DNA of 64,000 nt from Streptomyces caelestis (GTDB taxonomy: Bacteria > Actinomycetota > Actinomycetes > Streptomycetales > Streptomycetaceae): positions 7,378,001 through 7,442,000 of the forward strand of contig NZ_JACHNE010000001.1 of NCBI RefSeq assembly GCF_014205255.1, written 5' to 3'. The translations under genes were made by a program, and so were the position numbers. This document shows positions 50,742 through 60,212 of this stretch, piece after piece. Every line of letters starts with the position of its first letter. The first letter of the stretch is position 1. The notes under the pieces are model-generated. The model was not told the origin of the DNA. It searched no databases and saw only the letters and a program-made list of their open reading frames with translations.

Positions 50742-51047
50742 ATGCCCGTCGAACCGCTGTCGCAGAAGGAGGTCGAGGACCGGCTGGCCGAACTGCCGGG
50801 CTGGTCGCTCGACGGGGACCGCCTCACCCGTTCCTACCGGCTCGGCTCGCACTTCGCGGCGACGGCGATGGTCGTGCACATCGCCCAGGTCCAGGAGGAG
50901 CTCGACCACCACTCCGACCTCACGCTCGGCTACAACTCGGTGTCCCTGTCCGTCCACACGCACAGTGCGGGCGGCGCCGTCACCGAGAAGGACTTCGAGC
51001 TCGCCCGCAGGGTGGAGGACCTGGCCCCCGGGCACGGGGCACACTGA
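50742..51047 (+). CDS. Pterin-4a-carbinolamine dehydratase (PhhB/PCD)
   Basis: 101 residues from ATG 50742 (ggaaggag upstream). Active-site motif EELDHHSDLTLGYNSVSLSVHTHSAGGAVTEKDFELARRVE has the three histidines of the family. It dehydrates 4a-hydroxytetrahydropterin during aromatic hydroxylase cofactor recycling, or serves in Moco/pterin-related reactions. No hydroxylase gene is nearby. The methyltransferase follows after 4 nt. Confidence 0.92.
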   Translation: MPVEPLSQKEVEDRLAELPGWSLDGDRLTRSYRLGSHFAATAMVVHIAQVQEELDHHSDLTLGYNSVSLSVHTHSAGGAVTEKDFELARRVEDLAPGHGAH

Positions 51048-51051
51048 CCGC

Positions 51052-51792
51052 GTGCTCGACTACGACAAGGAAGCGGAGCGGTACGACGCCTCGCGCGGCG
51101 GCGAGCCCAGGGCGGCCGCCGCCGCGGCAGCGGTGCTGAGCCTCGTGCCGCCGGATGCGCGCAGCCTGCTCGACGTCGCCTGCGGCACCGGCATCGTGAC
51201 CCGCCGGCTCGCGGCCGCGCGCGAGGGCATGCGGGTGACCGGCGTGGACCTCGCCCCGGCGATGGCCCGGCAGGCCGCCGCCCGGCTGCCCGGTGCCGTG
51301 GTGCTCGCCGACAGCCGCCGGCTGCCCTTCCGGGACGCCGAGTTCGACGCCGTGTGCAGCGTGTGGCTGCTGCACCTGGCCTCCGGGCCCGCCGACGTCC
51401 GGACCATCATCGGCGAGTGCGCCCGGGTGCTGCGGCCCGGCGGCGTCTACGTCACCACGGTCGACAAGGCCGCCTCCCACAACGTGGGCAGTGACATCGA
51501 TGTCGTCCTGTCCGCCCGCCCGCCCAGCCCGGTCCGGGACGCGGCGGCGGACGTCGAGAGCCACGCCGCCGGCCACGGCCTGGTCCCGGCTGGGCAGGCC
51601 CGCTTCCGCGGCCACGGGCAGGGCCGCAGCCCGCGCCGCACGGTCGCCGACCTGCGCCGCGGCTGGTTCGTCACCCTGCCGCCCGGCCACCCGCTCGCCG
51701 AAGGCTTCGCCACCCGGCTGGCGGAACTCCCCGACCAGGACAGACCCCGCCCCGACCCGTTCTTCACGCTCCGGGCGTTCCGGAAGCCGTGA
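51052..51792 (+). CDS. Class I SAM-dependent methyltransferase
   Basis: 246 residues from GTG 51052. Motif I LLDVACGTGIVTRRLA, VTGVDLAPAMARQAAARLPG, DAVCSVWLLHLAS and ECARVLRPGGVYVTTVDK. Opening VLDYDKEAERYDASRGGEPRA is typical of ubiE-like enzymes acting on small molecules. Probably co-transcribed with the pterin dehydratase. Substrate unknown. Confidence 0.88.
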   Translation: MLDYDKEAERYDASRGGEPRAAAAAAAVLSLVPPDARSLLDVACGTGIVTRRLAAAREGMRVTGVDLAPAMARQAAARLPGAVVLADSRRLPFRDAEFDAVCSVWLLHLASGPADVRTIIGECARVLRPGGVYVTTVDKAASHNVGSDIDVVLSARPPSPVRDAAADVESHAAGHGLVPAGQARFRGHGQGRSPRRTVADLRRGWFVTLPPGHPLAEGFATRLAELPDQDRPRPDPFFTLRAFRKP

Positions 51793-51797
51793 GGGCC

Positions 51798-51890
51798 TCA
51801 AGCCCGGGTGAGCTCCATGACCGAGTTGGTCAGCCAGGTCTCTCCGCCGCGGAGGTCGTCTGTGGAGAACGCCTGTTCCCAGCGGGCGCC
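51798..51890 (-). pseudogene. C-terminal fragment of a small conserved protein
   Basis: On the minus strand the frame ending at TGA 51800-51798 reads WEQAFSTDDLRGGETW then LTNSVMELTRA, which looks like the closing strands of a DUF1579-like (steroid-cleft type) protein (usual form STDGGxTWETN). Upstream the frame no longer resembles a gene, so only the tail survives. Confidence 0.4.
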
Positions 51891-52220
51891 GGCCTTCGAC
51901 CCGGCCGCGTACTGGGCGGCGTACCAGCGGGGCTTCCACGACCGGCTCCACCGCGGCGAGGCGGTCGTGCGACCGGCCCGGGGAGGACGCTCACCGGCCC
52001 GGCGGGGGAGACCGTACGACGCGACGGACATACGGACGACGACGGCTGGACGCGTGCCACGGTCCCCATCGAGTCCGTCGAGCACGCCCGCGCCGAGTTC
52101 CTGCGGCTCGGCGCGGGCACCGAGGTGCTGGCTCCGGACGAACCGCGGTCGAAAATCGCCCGGACCGTGGCCGAACTGCCTAAGCGGTACGGCAACTCCC
52201 GTGCCCCCCGCGGCAACTGA
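51884..52220 (+). pseudogene. Frameshifted WYL-domain regulator remnant
   Basis: One plus frame reads FDPAAYWAAYQRGFHDRLHRGEAVVR and, after a shift at about 51985-52020, another reads DDGWTRATVPIESVEHARAEFLRLG then AGTEVLAPDEPRSKIARTVAEL. Together these match the C-terminal half of WYL-domain (YafY/DeoR-type) regulators. No N-terminal helix-turn-helix is present. Confidence 0.5.
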
Positions 52221-52258
52221 GAGGCGGAATCCGCCCGTCCCTCCAGGAGGTCCGTCCC

Positions 52259-54133
52259 GTGAAGCACCCGCACAGGCACCGCAGACGCCGCCTGCTCCTC
52301 CCCGTCGCCGCAGCCACGGCGGCGCTCGTGGGCGCCGGCCTGACCACGTTCGCCACTGACCACCACGCGGCGGCCGCCACCGCGCGGCAGGTCGAGAAGC
52401 TGGACCGGGGCGTCGTCAGCGTCCACACCGGCAGCGGAAACCTGGTCAGCTGGCGCTGGCTGGGAACGGACCAGAACAACGTGTCGTTCAACGTGTACCG
52501 GGCCGGTACGAAGGTCAACTCGGCCCCGATCACCGGTTCCACGAACTACTTCCACTCCGGCGCCCCCTCGCACGCCGACTACACCGTCCGCGCGATCGTG
52601 AACGGCGTGGAGCAGGGCGACTCGGCGCACGCGATCCAGTTCCGCACCGGCTACAAGGACGTCCCCCTCTCCCCGCCCGCGGGCGGCACGGCCCCGGGCA
52701 ACTCGGCGTACACCTACGAGGCCAACGACGCCTCCCTGGGCGACCTGGACGGCGACGGCGCCCTGGACATCGTCCTGAAGTGGCAGCCGACCAACGCCAA
52801 GGACAACTCCCAGTCCGGCTACACCGGCAACACCATCGTCGACGGCATCAAGCTCGACGGCACCCGGCTGTGGCGCATCGACCTGGGCCGCAACATCCGC
52901 TCCGGCGCGCACTACACGCAGTTCCAGGTGTACGACTACGACGGCGACGGCAAGGCCGAGGTCGCCATGAAGACCGCCGACGGCACGAGGGACGGCACGG
53001 GCGCGGTGATCGGCTCCTCCACGGCCGACCACCGCAACTCCAGCGGCTACGTGCTCTCCGGCCCCGAGTACCTGACGATGTTCAACGGGCAGACGGGCAA
53101 GGCGATGCAGAGCGTCGACTACGTCCCGGGCCGGGGCAACGTCTCCTCCTGGGGCGACAACTACGGCAACCGCGCCGACCGCTTCCTGGCGGGCACGGCC
53201 TACCTCGACGGCTCCCGCCCGTCCCTGATCATGGCGCGCGGCTACTACACCCGCAGCGTCATCGCCGCCTGGGACTGGCGAAACGGTGCCTTCACCCGCC
53301 GCTGGACCTTCGACACCGCCTCCTCCACCAACAGCGGCAAGGGCTACGACGGCCAGGGCAACCACAGCCTGTCCGTCGCGGATGTCGACGCGGACGGCAA
53401 GGACGAGATCGTCTACGGCGCGATGACCGTGGACGACAACGGCAACGGACTGTGGACCACCAGGCTGGGCCACGGCGACGCGGGCCACGTCGGGGACCTC
53501 AACCCCTCGCGCGCCGGCCTGGAGTACTTCAAGGTCTCGGAAAGCTCCAGCCAGCCCGGCTCGTGGATGGCCGACGCGCGCACCGGCCAGATCCTGTGGC
53601 GTACGGCCTCCGGCTCGGACAACGGCCGCGGAGTCGCCGCCGACGTCCACGCCGGCAGCCCCGGTGCCGAGGCATGGTCGGCCACCGACACCACCCTGCG
53701 CTCGGCGACCGGCGCCTCCCTGGGCCGGGAGCCGTCCAGCATGAACTTCGTCAGCTGGTGGGACGGCGACCCCGTCCGTGAACTCCTCGACGGCACCCGC
53801 ATCGACAAGTACGGCACCTCCGGCGACACCCGCCTGCTGACCGGCTCCGGCGTCCACTCCAACAACGGCACCAAGGCCACGCCGTCCCTTTCCGGAGACA
53901 TCCTCGGCGACTGGCGTGAAGAGGTCATCTGGCCGACGTCGGACAACAGGGCCCTGCGGATCTACTCCACACCGCACCAGACGAACACCCGCATCACGAC
54001 CCTGCTCCACGACACCCAGTACCGCACGGCCCTGGCCTGGCAGAACACGGCGTACAACCAGCCCCCGCACCCGAGCTTCTTCATCGGCAACGCCATGCCG
54101 ACGGCTCCCAGGCCGACGGTCTACACCCCCTGA
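52259..54133 (+). CDS. Rhamnogalacturonan lyase, PL11 family, secreted
   Basis: 624 residues from GTG 52259 after ccaggaggtcc. Long signal peptide with a twin-Arg-rich start (HPHRHRRRRLLLP) and AAAA-type cleavage near 40. The mature protein starts with a fibronectin-like segment (RQVEKLDRGVVSVHTGSGNLVSWRWLGTD) and continues as the eight-bladed propeller of PL11 with many calcium-type motifs: GDLDGDGALDIVLKW, VYDYDGDGKAEVAMKTADG, VADVDADGKDEIVYGAM, LGDWREEVIW. It cleaves the rhamnogalacturonan I backbone of pectin. First gene of the plant cell wall degradation island. Confidence 0.92.
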   Translation: MKHPHRHRRRRLLLPVAAATAALVGAGLTTFATDHHAAAATARQVEKLDRGVVSVHTGSGNLVSWRWLGTDQNNVSFNVYRAGTKVNSAPITGSTNYFHSGAPSHADYTVRAIVNGVEQGDSAHAIQFRTGYKDVPLSPPAGGTAPGNSAYTYEANDASLGDLDGDGALDIVLKWQPTNAKDNSQSGYTGNTIVDGIKLDGTRLWRIDLGRNIRSGAHYTQFQVYDYDGDGKAEVAMKTADGTRDGTGAVIGSSTADHRNSSGYVLSGPEYLTMFNGQTGKAMQSVDYVPGRGNVSSWGDNYGNRADRFLAGTAYLDGSRPSLIMARGYYTRSVIAAWDWRNGAFTRRWTFDTASSTNSGKGYDGQGNHSLSVADVDADGKDEIVYGAMTVDDNGNGLWTTRLGHGDAGHVGDLNPSRAGLEYFKVSESSSQPGSWMADARTGQILWRTASGSDNGRGVAADVHAGSPGAEAWSATDTTLRSATGASLGREPSSMNFVSWWDGDPVRELLDGTRIDKYGTSGDTRLLTGSGVHSNNGTKATPSLSGDILGDWREEVIWPTSDNRALRIYSTPHQTNTRITTLLHDTQYRTALAWQNTAYNQPPHPSFFIGNAMPTAPRPTVYTP

Positions 54134-54137
54134 GAAA

Positions 54138-54175
54138 GCCGAGGGCGTATGCCGTCTGCGGCATACGCCCTCGGC
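54138..54175. terminator. Hairpin between convergent PL11 and GH74 genes
   Basis: 17-bp perfect stem (GCCGAGGGCGTATGCCG and complement) with a 4-nt TCTG loop, 4 nt after the PL11 stop and 6 nt from the GH74 stop; suited to stop both. Confidence 0.75.
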
Positions 54176-54181
54176 AGCACG

Positions 54182-56830
54182 TCAGGCCACCGTGCAGCTT
54201 TGGTCACCCAGCTTGAACGCCGTCGGTTTCGTGTTCGTCCCCGACGCGTTCGCCGTGAAGCCGAAGCTCACGGACGAGCCCGCCGCCACGCCGGCGTTCC
54301 AGCCGACGTTCTTCGCCGTCACCGTCGAACCCGACTGCGCGGCCTCGGCGTTCCACGCCTGGGTCAGCTTCTGGCCGTCGGTGAAGGACCAGGCCAGCGA
54401 CCAGCCGTTCCAGGGGGTGGTGCCGGTGTTGGTGACCTGCACGTCCGCCTGGAAGCCACCCGACCACTGGCTGGTGACCTTGTACGTCACCTTGCAGGCG
54501 CCGGCCGGGTCGGGCCCGGGCCCGGGACCCGTGGTGCCGCCGTCGGAGCTGTCGCCGTAGATGACGCCACGGCCGTTGGTCGCCACGTACACCCGGCCGT
54601 ACACCCTCGGGTCACCGGTGATGGCCGCACCCGTCCAGCCCCACTGGTGGGCGTCGTCGTTGATGCGCGTCCAGCTCGCGCCCTTGTCCGTGGAGCGGAA
54701 GATGCCGCGCACGCCGCCGATCTTCGCACTGGTGTAGAGCGTCTGGTAGGAGGCGCCGGGCGACGCCTTGCCGAAGCCGATGGTGTCGGCCTGCTCGACG
54801 TTCGACAGCTTCGTGAAGCTCGTGCCGCCGTCCGTCGAGTGCCACAGGCCGTACGCCCCGTCGCTCGCGCCGCCCGCCAGCCAGACGTCGCCCTTCCCGC
54901 CGGGCAGCGCCTTGAAGCGGACACTGTCACCGCCGGGCAGCCCTGTCGCCGGTGACTCCTTGAACGTCGCGCCGCCGTCCGTACTGACGTAGAACTTCCC
55001 GGACTTGAAGCCGTAGAACGTCTTCGGGTCGACGCGGTCCGACTCCACGATCGCCCCGGAGGGGATTCCGCCGGACGCCTGCCACGACGTGCCGAAGCCC
55101 GTCGTGTGGTGCACGCCGGCGCCCTGCGGGCTCCACACGAACCGGCTGCCGTCGGCCGCCGCCGCGACCGTGCCGCCGCCGCTCACGCCCGAGGGGTCGG
55201 TCCCGGCGAACCAGTTGGCGCCGTTGTCCGTCGAGAACGAGATGTGCGGACCCGAGTCGAGGTTGCCGACCCGGACGACCGTGTTCGGATTCGACTCGGC
55301 GAAGTCCAGACTCGTGGTCGTCGTGAAGTTCGGCTGGGTGAACATCATCGACGGGACCTTCGTCAGATCCGTGTGGCGGAAGCCGCCGATGTCGCCGAGC
55401 GCGCTGAGCAGCGGGGCACCGGACGGGGCAGAGGCGAGGTCGTTGACCGCCGTCTCCTCCAGCCCCTGCACCATCGGCTTGACGGCGAACTTCCCGCCGT
55501 TGTCCCAGTTCGTGAGGTTCTCGGTGCCGTAGATCGTCGCGCCCGTCCCGTACATCATGCGGTTGGAGTTGAACGGGTCGATCTCCAGGGCTTCCGTCAT
55601 CCACCCCAGCTTCGGAGTCTGCTCGGGCGGCTGCGGGTTGGCGCCCCAGGTCAGCCACGGCGAGGACGAGACATCCATCGTGTAGCGGTTCTCGCGGTTG
55701 GGGTACGACGTGTAGTCCCACGCCTTGGTCCAGGTCGCGCCGCTGTCCGTGGAGCGGAAGATCTGCGTGTCCGGCCACCAGGCGCTGTACGCGGTCGCCA
55801 TCACCGTGCCCGGCTTCTGCCGGTCCACCGTCAGCCCGCTGAAGCCGTAGAACGTGTCGGCCTCGGCCACCGGGCTGATGTTCGTCCAGGCACCGGTCCC
55901 GGTCGCGTACCGCCACAGCTGGCCCTTGCCGCCGTCGTACGGGCCGCCCTTGTCGCTGTAGGCAAGGTAGAGATGGCCGTTCTTCGCGTCCAGGACGCCC
56001 TTGTGGGCGAGATAGCCGGTGGGCTGCCCGGCAAGGCGCTGCCAGGTCGCGCCCGCGTCCGTCGAGCGGTACACCGCGTTGTCCTTGTCGGCGACCCCCA
56101 CGTAGATCGTCTTCGTGGCGCTGCCCGACGTGCCCGTGGACTCGTCGAAGGTGACCCAGACGATGCCCTGGTTGTCGGACGCGTAACCGCTGGTGTCACT
56201 CGGGTCCTGCGCATAGTTGCCGACGTTGGGGAAGTTCGACACCTGCGACCAGGTCACGCCCGAGTCCGTCGACCGCCACAGCCCCTTGCCGCTGGGCGCG
56301 CCCAGATACAGCACGCTGTTCCGGTTCGGGTCCACGGCCAGCCGCTCGCCCATGCCCCGCCCCGGCATGTTGCCGCCCAGCTTGAACGGCAGGTTCGCCT
56401 TCTGCCAGCTCGCCCCCCGGTTGGAGGAGCGCATGACCGCGCCGTTCTTCGGATCCCAGCTGTTGGTGTACGTACCGACCGCCGCGTACACCTTGTTCGG
56501 GTCGACGGAGTCGGACGCGAGGCTGACGACCCCCGTGTGCCCCCAGTCCTCCCAGCCCACGGAGTCCAGCAGCGGCGTCCAGGTCTTCGAGGCCTCCTGC
56601 CAGCGGTAGGCACCGCCGATGTCGGTCCGGGCGTAGGCGAGGTTCTTCTCGGTCCGGTTGAAGACGATGCCGGGGACGAAACCGCCCCCGTCGATCCGTG
56701 CGTTCTTCCAGGTGTAGGTGTCGGCGGTGATCTTCGGCGACGGCGGATCGGCGGCCAGGGCTGTGGGAGCGCCCGACAACAACCCGGCCGCCAGCGCGAG
56801 CACGGCCGTGAGTATGCGGGTTCTTCGCAC
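54182..56830 (-). CDS. GH74 xyloglucanase with CBM2
   Basis: 882 residues from GTG 56830. Signal peptide 1-27. GH74 twin propellers occupy about 30-770, with the repeated BNR-like motif STDxGxTW many times and the two catalytic aspartates in ARTDIGGAYRW and LGDIGGFRH. A short Gly/Pro linker leads to a C-terminal family 2 carbohydrate-binding module (CKVTYKVTSQWSGGFQADVQV ... WSLAWSFTDGQKLTQAWNA), with cysteines at both ends. It cuts xyloglucan outside the cell. No CebR-type box was seen directly upstream; the gene may be read through from GH48 or use its own promoter. Confidence 0.95.
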   Translation of the reverse strand: MRRTRILTAVLALAAGLLSGAPTALAADPPSPKITADTYTWKNARIDGGGFVPGIVFNRTEKNLAYARTDIGGAYRWQEASKTWTPLLDSVGWEDWGHTGVVSLASDSVDPNKVYAAVGTYTNSWDPKNGAVMRSSNRGASWQKANLPFKLGGNMPGRGMGERLAVDPNRNSVLYLGAPSGKGLWRSTDSGVTWSQVSNFPNVGNYAQDPSDTSGYASDNQGIVWVTFDESTGTSGSATKTIYVGVADKDNAVYRSTDAGATWQRLAGQPTGYLAHKGVLDAKNGHLYLAYSDKGGPYDGGKGQLWRYATGTGAWTNISPVAEADTFYGFSGLTVDRQKPGTVMATAYSAWWPDTQIFRSTDSGATWTKAWDYTSYPNRENRYTMDVSSSPWLTWGANPQPPEQTPKLGWMTEALEIDPFNSNRMMYGTGATIYGTENLTNWDNGGKFAVKPMVQGLEETAVNDLASAPSGAPLLSALGDIGGFRHTDLTKVPSMMFTQPNFTTTTSLDFAESNPNTVVRVGNLDSGPHISFSTDNGANWFAGTDPSGVSGGGTVAAAADGSRFVWSPQGAGVHHTTGFGTSWQASGGIPSGAIVESDRVDPKTFYGFKSGKFYVSTDGGATFKESPATGLPGGDSVRFKALPGGKGDVWLAGGASDGAYGLWHSTDGGTSFTKLSNVEQADTIGFGKASPGASYQTLYTSAKIGGVRGIFRSTDKGASWTRINDDAHQWGWTGAAITGDPRVYGRVYVATNGRGVIYGDSSDGGTTGPGPGPDPAGACKVTYKVTSQWSGGFQADVQVTNTGTTPWNGWSLAWSFTDGQKLTQAWNAEAAQSGSTVTAKNVGWNAGVAAGSSVSFGFTANASGTNTKPTAFKLGDQSCTVA

Positions 56831-56962
56831 GGTGGGGGTCCTTCCGTGAGGGGGGGAGAACGTGCGAGGGCCGGGCGGCTCCCGTGCGGGTGGAGTCGCC
56901 CGGCCGTGGCCCCGCGTCAGGTGCGGGGCCAAGTACGCAGAGCTTCGGACGCCCCTGTCTGG

Positions 56963-56999
56963 GGGGCGCGGGGAACTGCGCGACCAGCCACAGCCGGCC
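56963..56999. repeat. Second Streptomyces intergenic repeat
   Basis: ggggcgcggggaactgcg followed by cgaccagccacagccgg, between GH74 and GH48. A weaker relative lies at 25631, and a fragment (aaggggcgcggg) at about 35988 before the DedA stop. I recall this motif as common in Streptomyces intergenic DNA. Confidence 0.45.
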
Positions 57000-57041
57000 G
57001 GCAACTCCCCACGGCCCAACCCGCGGAGCGCCCGGCGGGGG

Positions 57042-59960
57042 CTATTCGAGAAGCTCCGCGTACGATCCCATGGCCAGCGCGATATCCGCCTGAGCCCAGA
57101 ACCGGTGATACGTGAACGACGGCGCGGCCCCGCCCGCGAGATAGCTCTCGATCTTCGACCAGGCCGGATCATCCTTGTAGAAGGACCGGATCGAGTCGAA
57201 CGTCGACGACGAGTTGATCGCGTCACCGTTCGGCATCGTGCCCGTCCAGCCACTCGGGATGTACACCGGGTCGTCGAACCGGTTGTAGTCCGCGCGGGTC
57301 TCCGGGACGGCGATCCCGAGGCCGTCCTGGTGGTTGGCCCACATACCGTCCAGCAGCTTCTTCGCGGCCGCCGCGGCCTCGGTGTCACCCGAGCGGTCGG
57401 CGTAGTACGTCAGCGTCTTGGCGTACGCGGCCGCCACCCCGACGTCGTTCGTGTAGTCCACCACGCTGACGCGCAGCCCGCTGTTGGAGCCGGGGCTCGA
57501 CGCGTTCCAGGTGTCGGGCTGGCCCGACCACTGCAGCGTCGACGGGATACGGAACGTGCCGTCCGGGTTGAACGTGGTCTTGGACAGCGCCCAGTCGACC
57601 CACTTGTCGAGGACCGTCTTGGCCTGCGCGTTCCCCGTCTGCTGGTACAGCTCGGCGACCCGCTCCATGGACCACGCCTGGAAGCCGAACCACTGGTTGG
57701 ACGGCGGGTCGTGGTACACGGGCTTCTCGTCGTAGTACATGCCGTAGAACGTCGACTTGCCCGCGGGCGGGGTCGCGTACCGGCCCGCCCAGCTGTTGGT
57801 CGCGCCGCCCGCGATGGCGCCCTCGTTCGACTGCAGCCAGCGGTAGAACTCCAGCTGCCGGTCCATGGACTTGGCCCAGTCGGCCGCACCCGTTGCCGAC
57901 TTGGGCTTCAGCGGGGCGTAGTTGCTGAGCGCGTAGGCGGCCAGCGGGTTCTGGTAGCCGCCGTGGGCGTGGCTGGAGCCGATGCGCCAGGCCCAGCCGG
58001 CCGAGGTGTCGGTGGCGCCGCCCCAGGCGTAGTACCAGGACATCAGGTACATCGAGGCGTCCTTGCCGGTGCCCGCCGGGCAGGTGGAGGGTCCGACGCA
58101 GTTGCCGATCTTCTTGAAGTACTTGTCGAACATGGAGTAGCGCAGGTAGTCGCCCATCTTGGCCGCCTTGGCGACCGTCGCGGAGACCTGCCCGCCCTTG
58201 CCCTGCTCTTTCGCCCACAGGTCCGCCCAGTAGGCGGCCTGCACGGCGCGCGCGTCGGCGTCCGGCGCGTTGGTGAACTTCCACTGCTTGGCGTAGGAGG
58301 CGTCACCGGTGAACAGGTCCAGATAGCCGTTCTTGCCGCCGTACTTGAAGGCGTCGCAGGTCGGCTGCGGCACCGTCTCCCACACCGACTCCTGCGAGCC
58401 GCGCTGGAAGGTGTTGATGTACGAGGGGCCGGTGTCCGAGGGACCCGCCTCGCACTTGCCGGGCGAGTTGCCGTAGCCGTACACGTTGTCGACGTCCTGG
58501 AGCCAGTGCATGCCGTAGACGTCGTCCGTGCCGTACGCGCTCTTCAGCTCGGCCGCGATCGGGTCCCGGCCCACCGAGGCACCGGTGTCGAGCTTGGCCG
58601 GGTACTCGTTCGGCGTGTCCAGCTCGGGCGCGTAGGTCGCCGGCTTGGAGGCGTTGTAGAAGGAGTTGGTCGGCTGGTCGGCCTTGGTGGGGATCATGTA
58701 CTTCTCCATGAGATCCCAGGCGCCGTTGAACTTGGACCAGTCACCCGTCACCTTGCCGTACATGGCCTGGAGCCACAGGAGGTAGCTGTACGCCTCCGAG
58801 GTGGTCTCGTGACCGTGGTCCGGCGCCTCGACGATCAGCGTCTCGACCGAGTGGTAGGGAATGCCCTCGGGGGAGAAGTAGCCGTTCGCCGGGTTGGTGA
58901 TCTTCCCGTAGAGCTCCAGGAAGCGGGCGTCGTACGCCTTGGTCGCCGCCAGCTGGGTGACGGTGACCGAGGCCTTGGCGTGGCCCGCGGCCGTCGACTC
59001 GAACACGGCGGAGCCGCTACCGGAGCCCGCGGCCGTGACGGTCACCTTCTGCGCGGTGTTCCAGTTCTGCGGGGTGAAGGTGAGCGAGGCGCCGCCCGTG
59101 ACCGACAGGCCCGAGTTGCCGCTCGCCCGGGCCGACGTCACCGTGACGTTGGACGCCGGCTGCTTGGACAGCTTCACCTCGTACGTGCCCGACTTGCCGG
59201 ACTGCACGCCCAGTTGGAGCGGCGAGGCGACGACGGTGGGGCCGGAGGCGACGGTGATGCCGACCGGGGTGGAGTCGGCGGAGGCGCCCATGCTGTCGTA
59301 GGCCTTCGCCACCAGGGAGTGGCTGCCCACGGCCAAGTCCGAGACGGACAGCGCGTAGGGCGCGCTCGTGTCCGTGCCCAGCAGCTTGGTGTCGTCGTAG
59401 AACTCCACCTTGCTGATCGTGGCGTTGTCCGCGGCGGCCGCGGTGGCCGCCAGCGGGACCGCCTCGCCCTGGGTGTAGACGGCGCCGGCGGCCGGGCTGG
59501 TCAGCACGGCGATCGGCGGCTGGTGCGCGCCCGTGCAGGGGGTGCCGTTGACCGTGAAGGACGTGGGTGCGGTGTTGCTGCCGCTGTAGCTGAACTGGGC
59601 ACCGGTGGAGACGGCGGCGCCCGCGGCGACCCGCGCGTTGTGCTGGGTGTTCTTGACGGTGATGGTCTGGCCGGACTGCGACCACGTGCCGTTCCAGCCG
59701 TTCCCCAGCTTCTGGTTGCCGGAGTAGGCGTAGGTCAGCGTCCAGCCGTCGATGGCGTCCGTGCCGCGGTTGGTGAGGGTCAGATCCGCGGTGAAGCCGG
59801 AACCCCAGTCGTTCGTCTTGTAATCGACACTGCACTGAAGTGCGGCCGCCTGAGCGGAAGTCGACCCTGAGGAGAGCATCGTCAACGGAAGCGCGAGAGC
59901 TGCGAGCGCGGCGGTCCACAGACGCCGCACGGCTCCCCGTCTCCGGGGTGGGGGATGCAT
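57042..59960 (-). CDS. GH48 reducing-end cellobiohydrolase with N-terminal CBM2
   Basis: 972 residues from ATG 59960 (aaggagg 11 nt upstream). Signal peptide 1-38. CBM2 at about 40-145. An Ig-like (Big_17-type) domain at about 148-238 (AVYTQGEAVPLAATAAAADN) and a further beta domain to about 335. GH48 catalytic domain 345-972 with the general acid in DHGHETTSEA. GH48 enzymes work processively from reducing ends of cellulose and synergise with GH6. The gene diverges from the GH6 cellulase, with a CebR box over its promoter start region. Confidence 0.95.
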   Translation of the reverse strand: MHPPPRRRGAVRRLWTAALAALALPLTMLSSGSTSAQAAALQCSVDYKTNDWGSGFTADLTLTNRGTDAIDGWTLTYAYSGNQKLGNGWNGTWSQSGQTITVKNTQHNARVAAGAAVSTGAQFSYSGSNTAPTSFTVNGTPCTGAHQPPIAVLTSPAAGAVYTQGEAVPLAATAAAADNATISKVEFYDDTKLLGTDTSAPYALSVSDLAVGSHSLVAKAYDSMGASADSTPVGITVASGPTVVASPLQLGVQSGKSGTYEVKLSKQPASNVTVTSARASGNSGLSVTGGASLTFTPQNWNTAQKVTVTAAGSGSGSAVFESTAAGHAKASVTVTQLAATKAYDARFLELYGKITNPANGYFSPEGIPYHSVETLIVEAPDHGHETTSEAYSYLLWLQAMYGKVTGDWSKFNGAWDLMEKYMIPTKADQPTNSFYNASKPATYAPELDTPNEYPAKLDTGASVGRDPIAAELKSAYGTDDVYGMHWLQDVDNVYGYGNSPGKCEAGPSDTGPSYINTFQRGSQESVWETVPQPTCDAFKYGGKNGYLDLFTGDASYAKQWKFTNAPDADARAVQAAYWADLWAKEQGKGGQVSATVAKAAKMGDYLRYSMFDKYFKKIGNCVGPSTCPAGTGKDASMYLMSWYYAWGGATDTSAGWAWRIGSSHAHGGYQNPLAAYALSNYAPLKPKSATGAADWAKSMDRQLEFYRWLQSNEGAIAGGATNSWAGRYATPPAGKSTFYGMYYDEKPVYHDPPSNQWFGFQAWSMERVAELYQQTGNAQAKTVLDKWVDWALSKTTFNPDGTFRIPSTLQWSGQPDTWNASSPGSNSGLRVSVVDYTNDVGVAAAYAKTLTYYADRSGDTEAAAAAKKLLDGMWANHQDGLGIAVPETRADYNRFDDPVYIPSGWTGTMPNGDAINSSSTFDSIRSFYKDDPAWSKIESYLAGGAAPSFTYHRFWAQADIALAMGSYAELLE

Positions 59961-60007
59961 GGTGCTGGTTCCTCCTTGCGGCTCGGAGAAGTCAAGGCTT
60001 GAACCAG

Positions 60008-60021
60008 TGGGAGCGCTCCCA
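60008..60021. promoter_or_regulatory. CebR operator, perfect palindrome
   Basis: TGGGAGCGCTCCCA, identical to the known CebR box of Streptomyces. It starts within the -10 of the GH48 promoter. CebR is a LacI-type repressor released by cello-oligosaccharides. Confidence 0.88.
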
Positions 60022-60049
60022 TAGTGAGGACGGGTGTGGTACCGGTCAA
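60021..60049 (-). promoter_or_regulatory. GH48 promoter
   Basis: Minus strand TTGACC (60049-60044), 17-nt spacer, CACTAT (60026-60021), immediately followed by the CebR box. Leader of about 55 nt. Confidence 0.6.
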
Positions 60050-60140
60050 GGTCCTTGAAGAGTCGAAAAGATTCGATGCCGAGAGTTGAGCGAAAGTCAG
60101 TGACTCCCCTGTTCTTTGCCGACACTTGGCGCTACCTTCC

Positions 60141-60169
60141 TTGACACCAGTGGGAGCGATTCCATCAGT
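60141..60169 (+). promoter_or_regulatory. GH6 promoter with internal CebR-like box
   Basis: TTGACA (60141-60146), 17-nt spacer, ATCAGT (60164-60169). The CebR-like sequence TGGGAGCGATTCCA (60151-60164, 12 of 14 matches to the palindrome) fills the spacer. Confidence 0.6.
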
Positions 60170-60212
60170 CGACGCGTCCGTCACGACGGGCCCGACCTGC
60201 ACGGAGTCGCTC

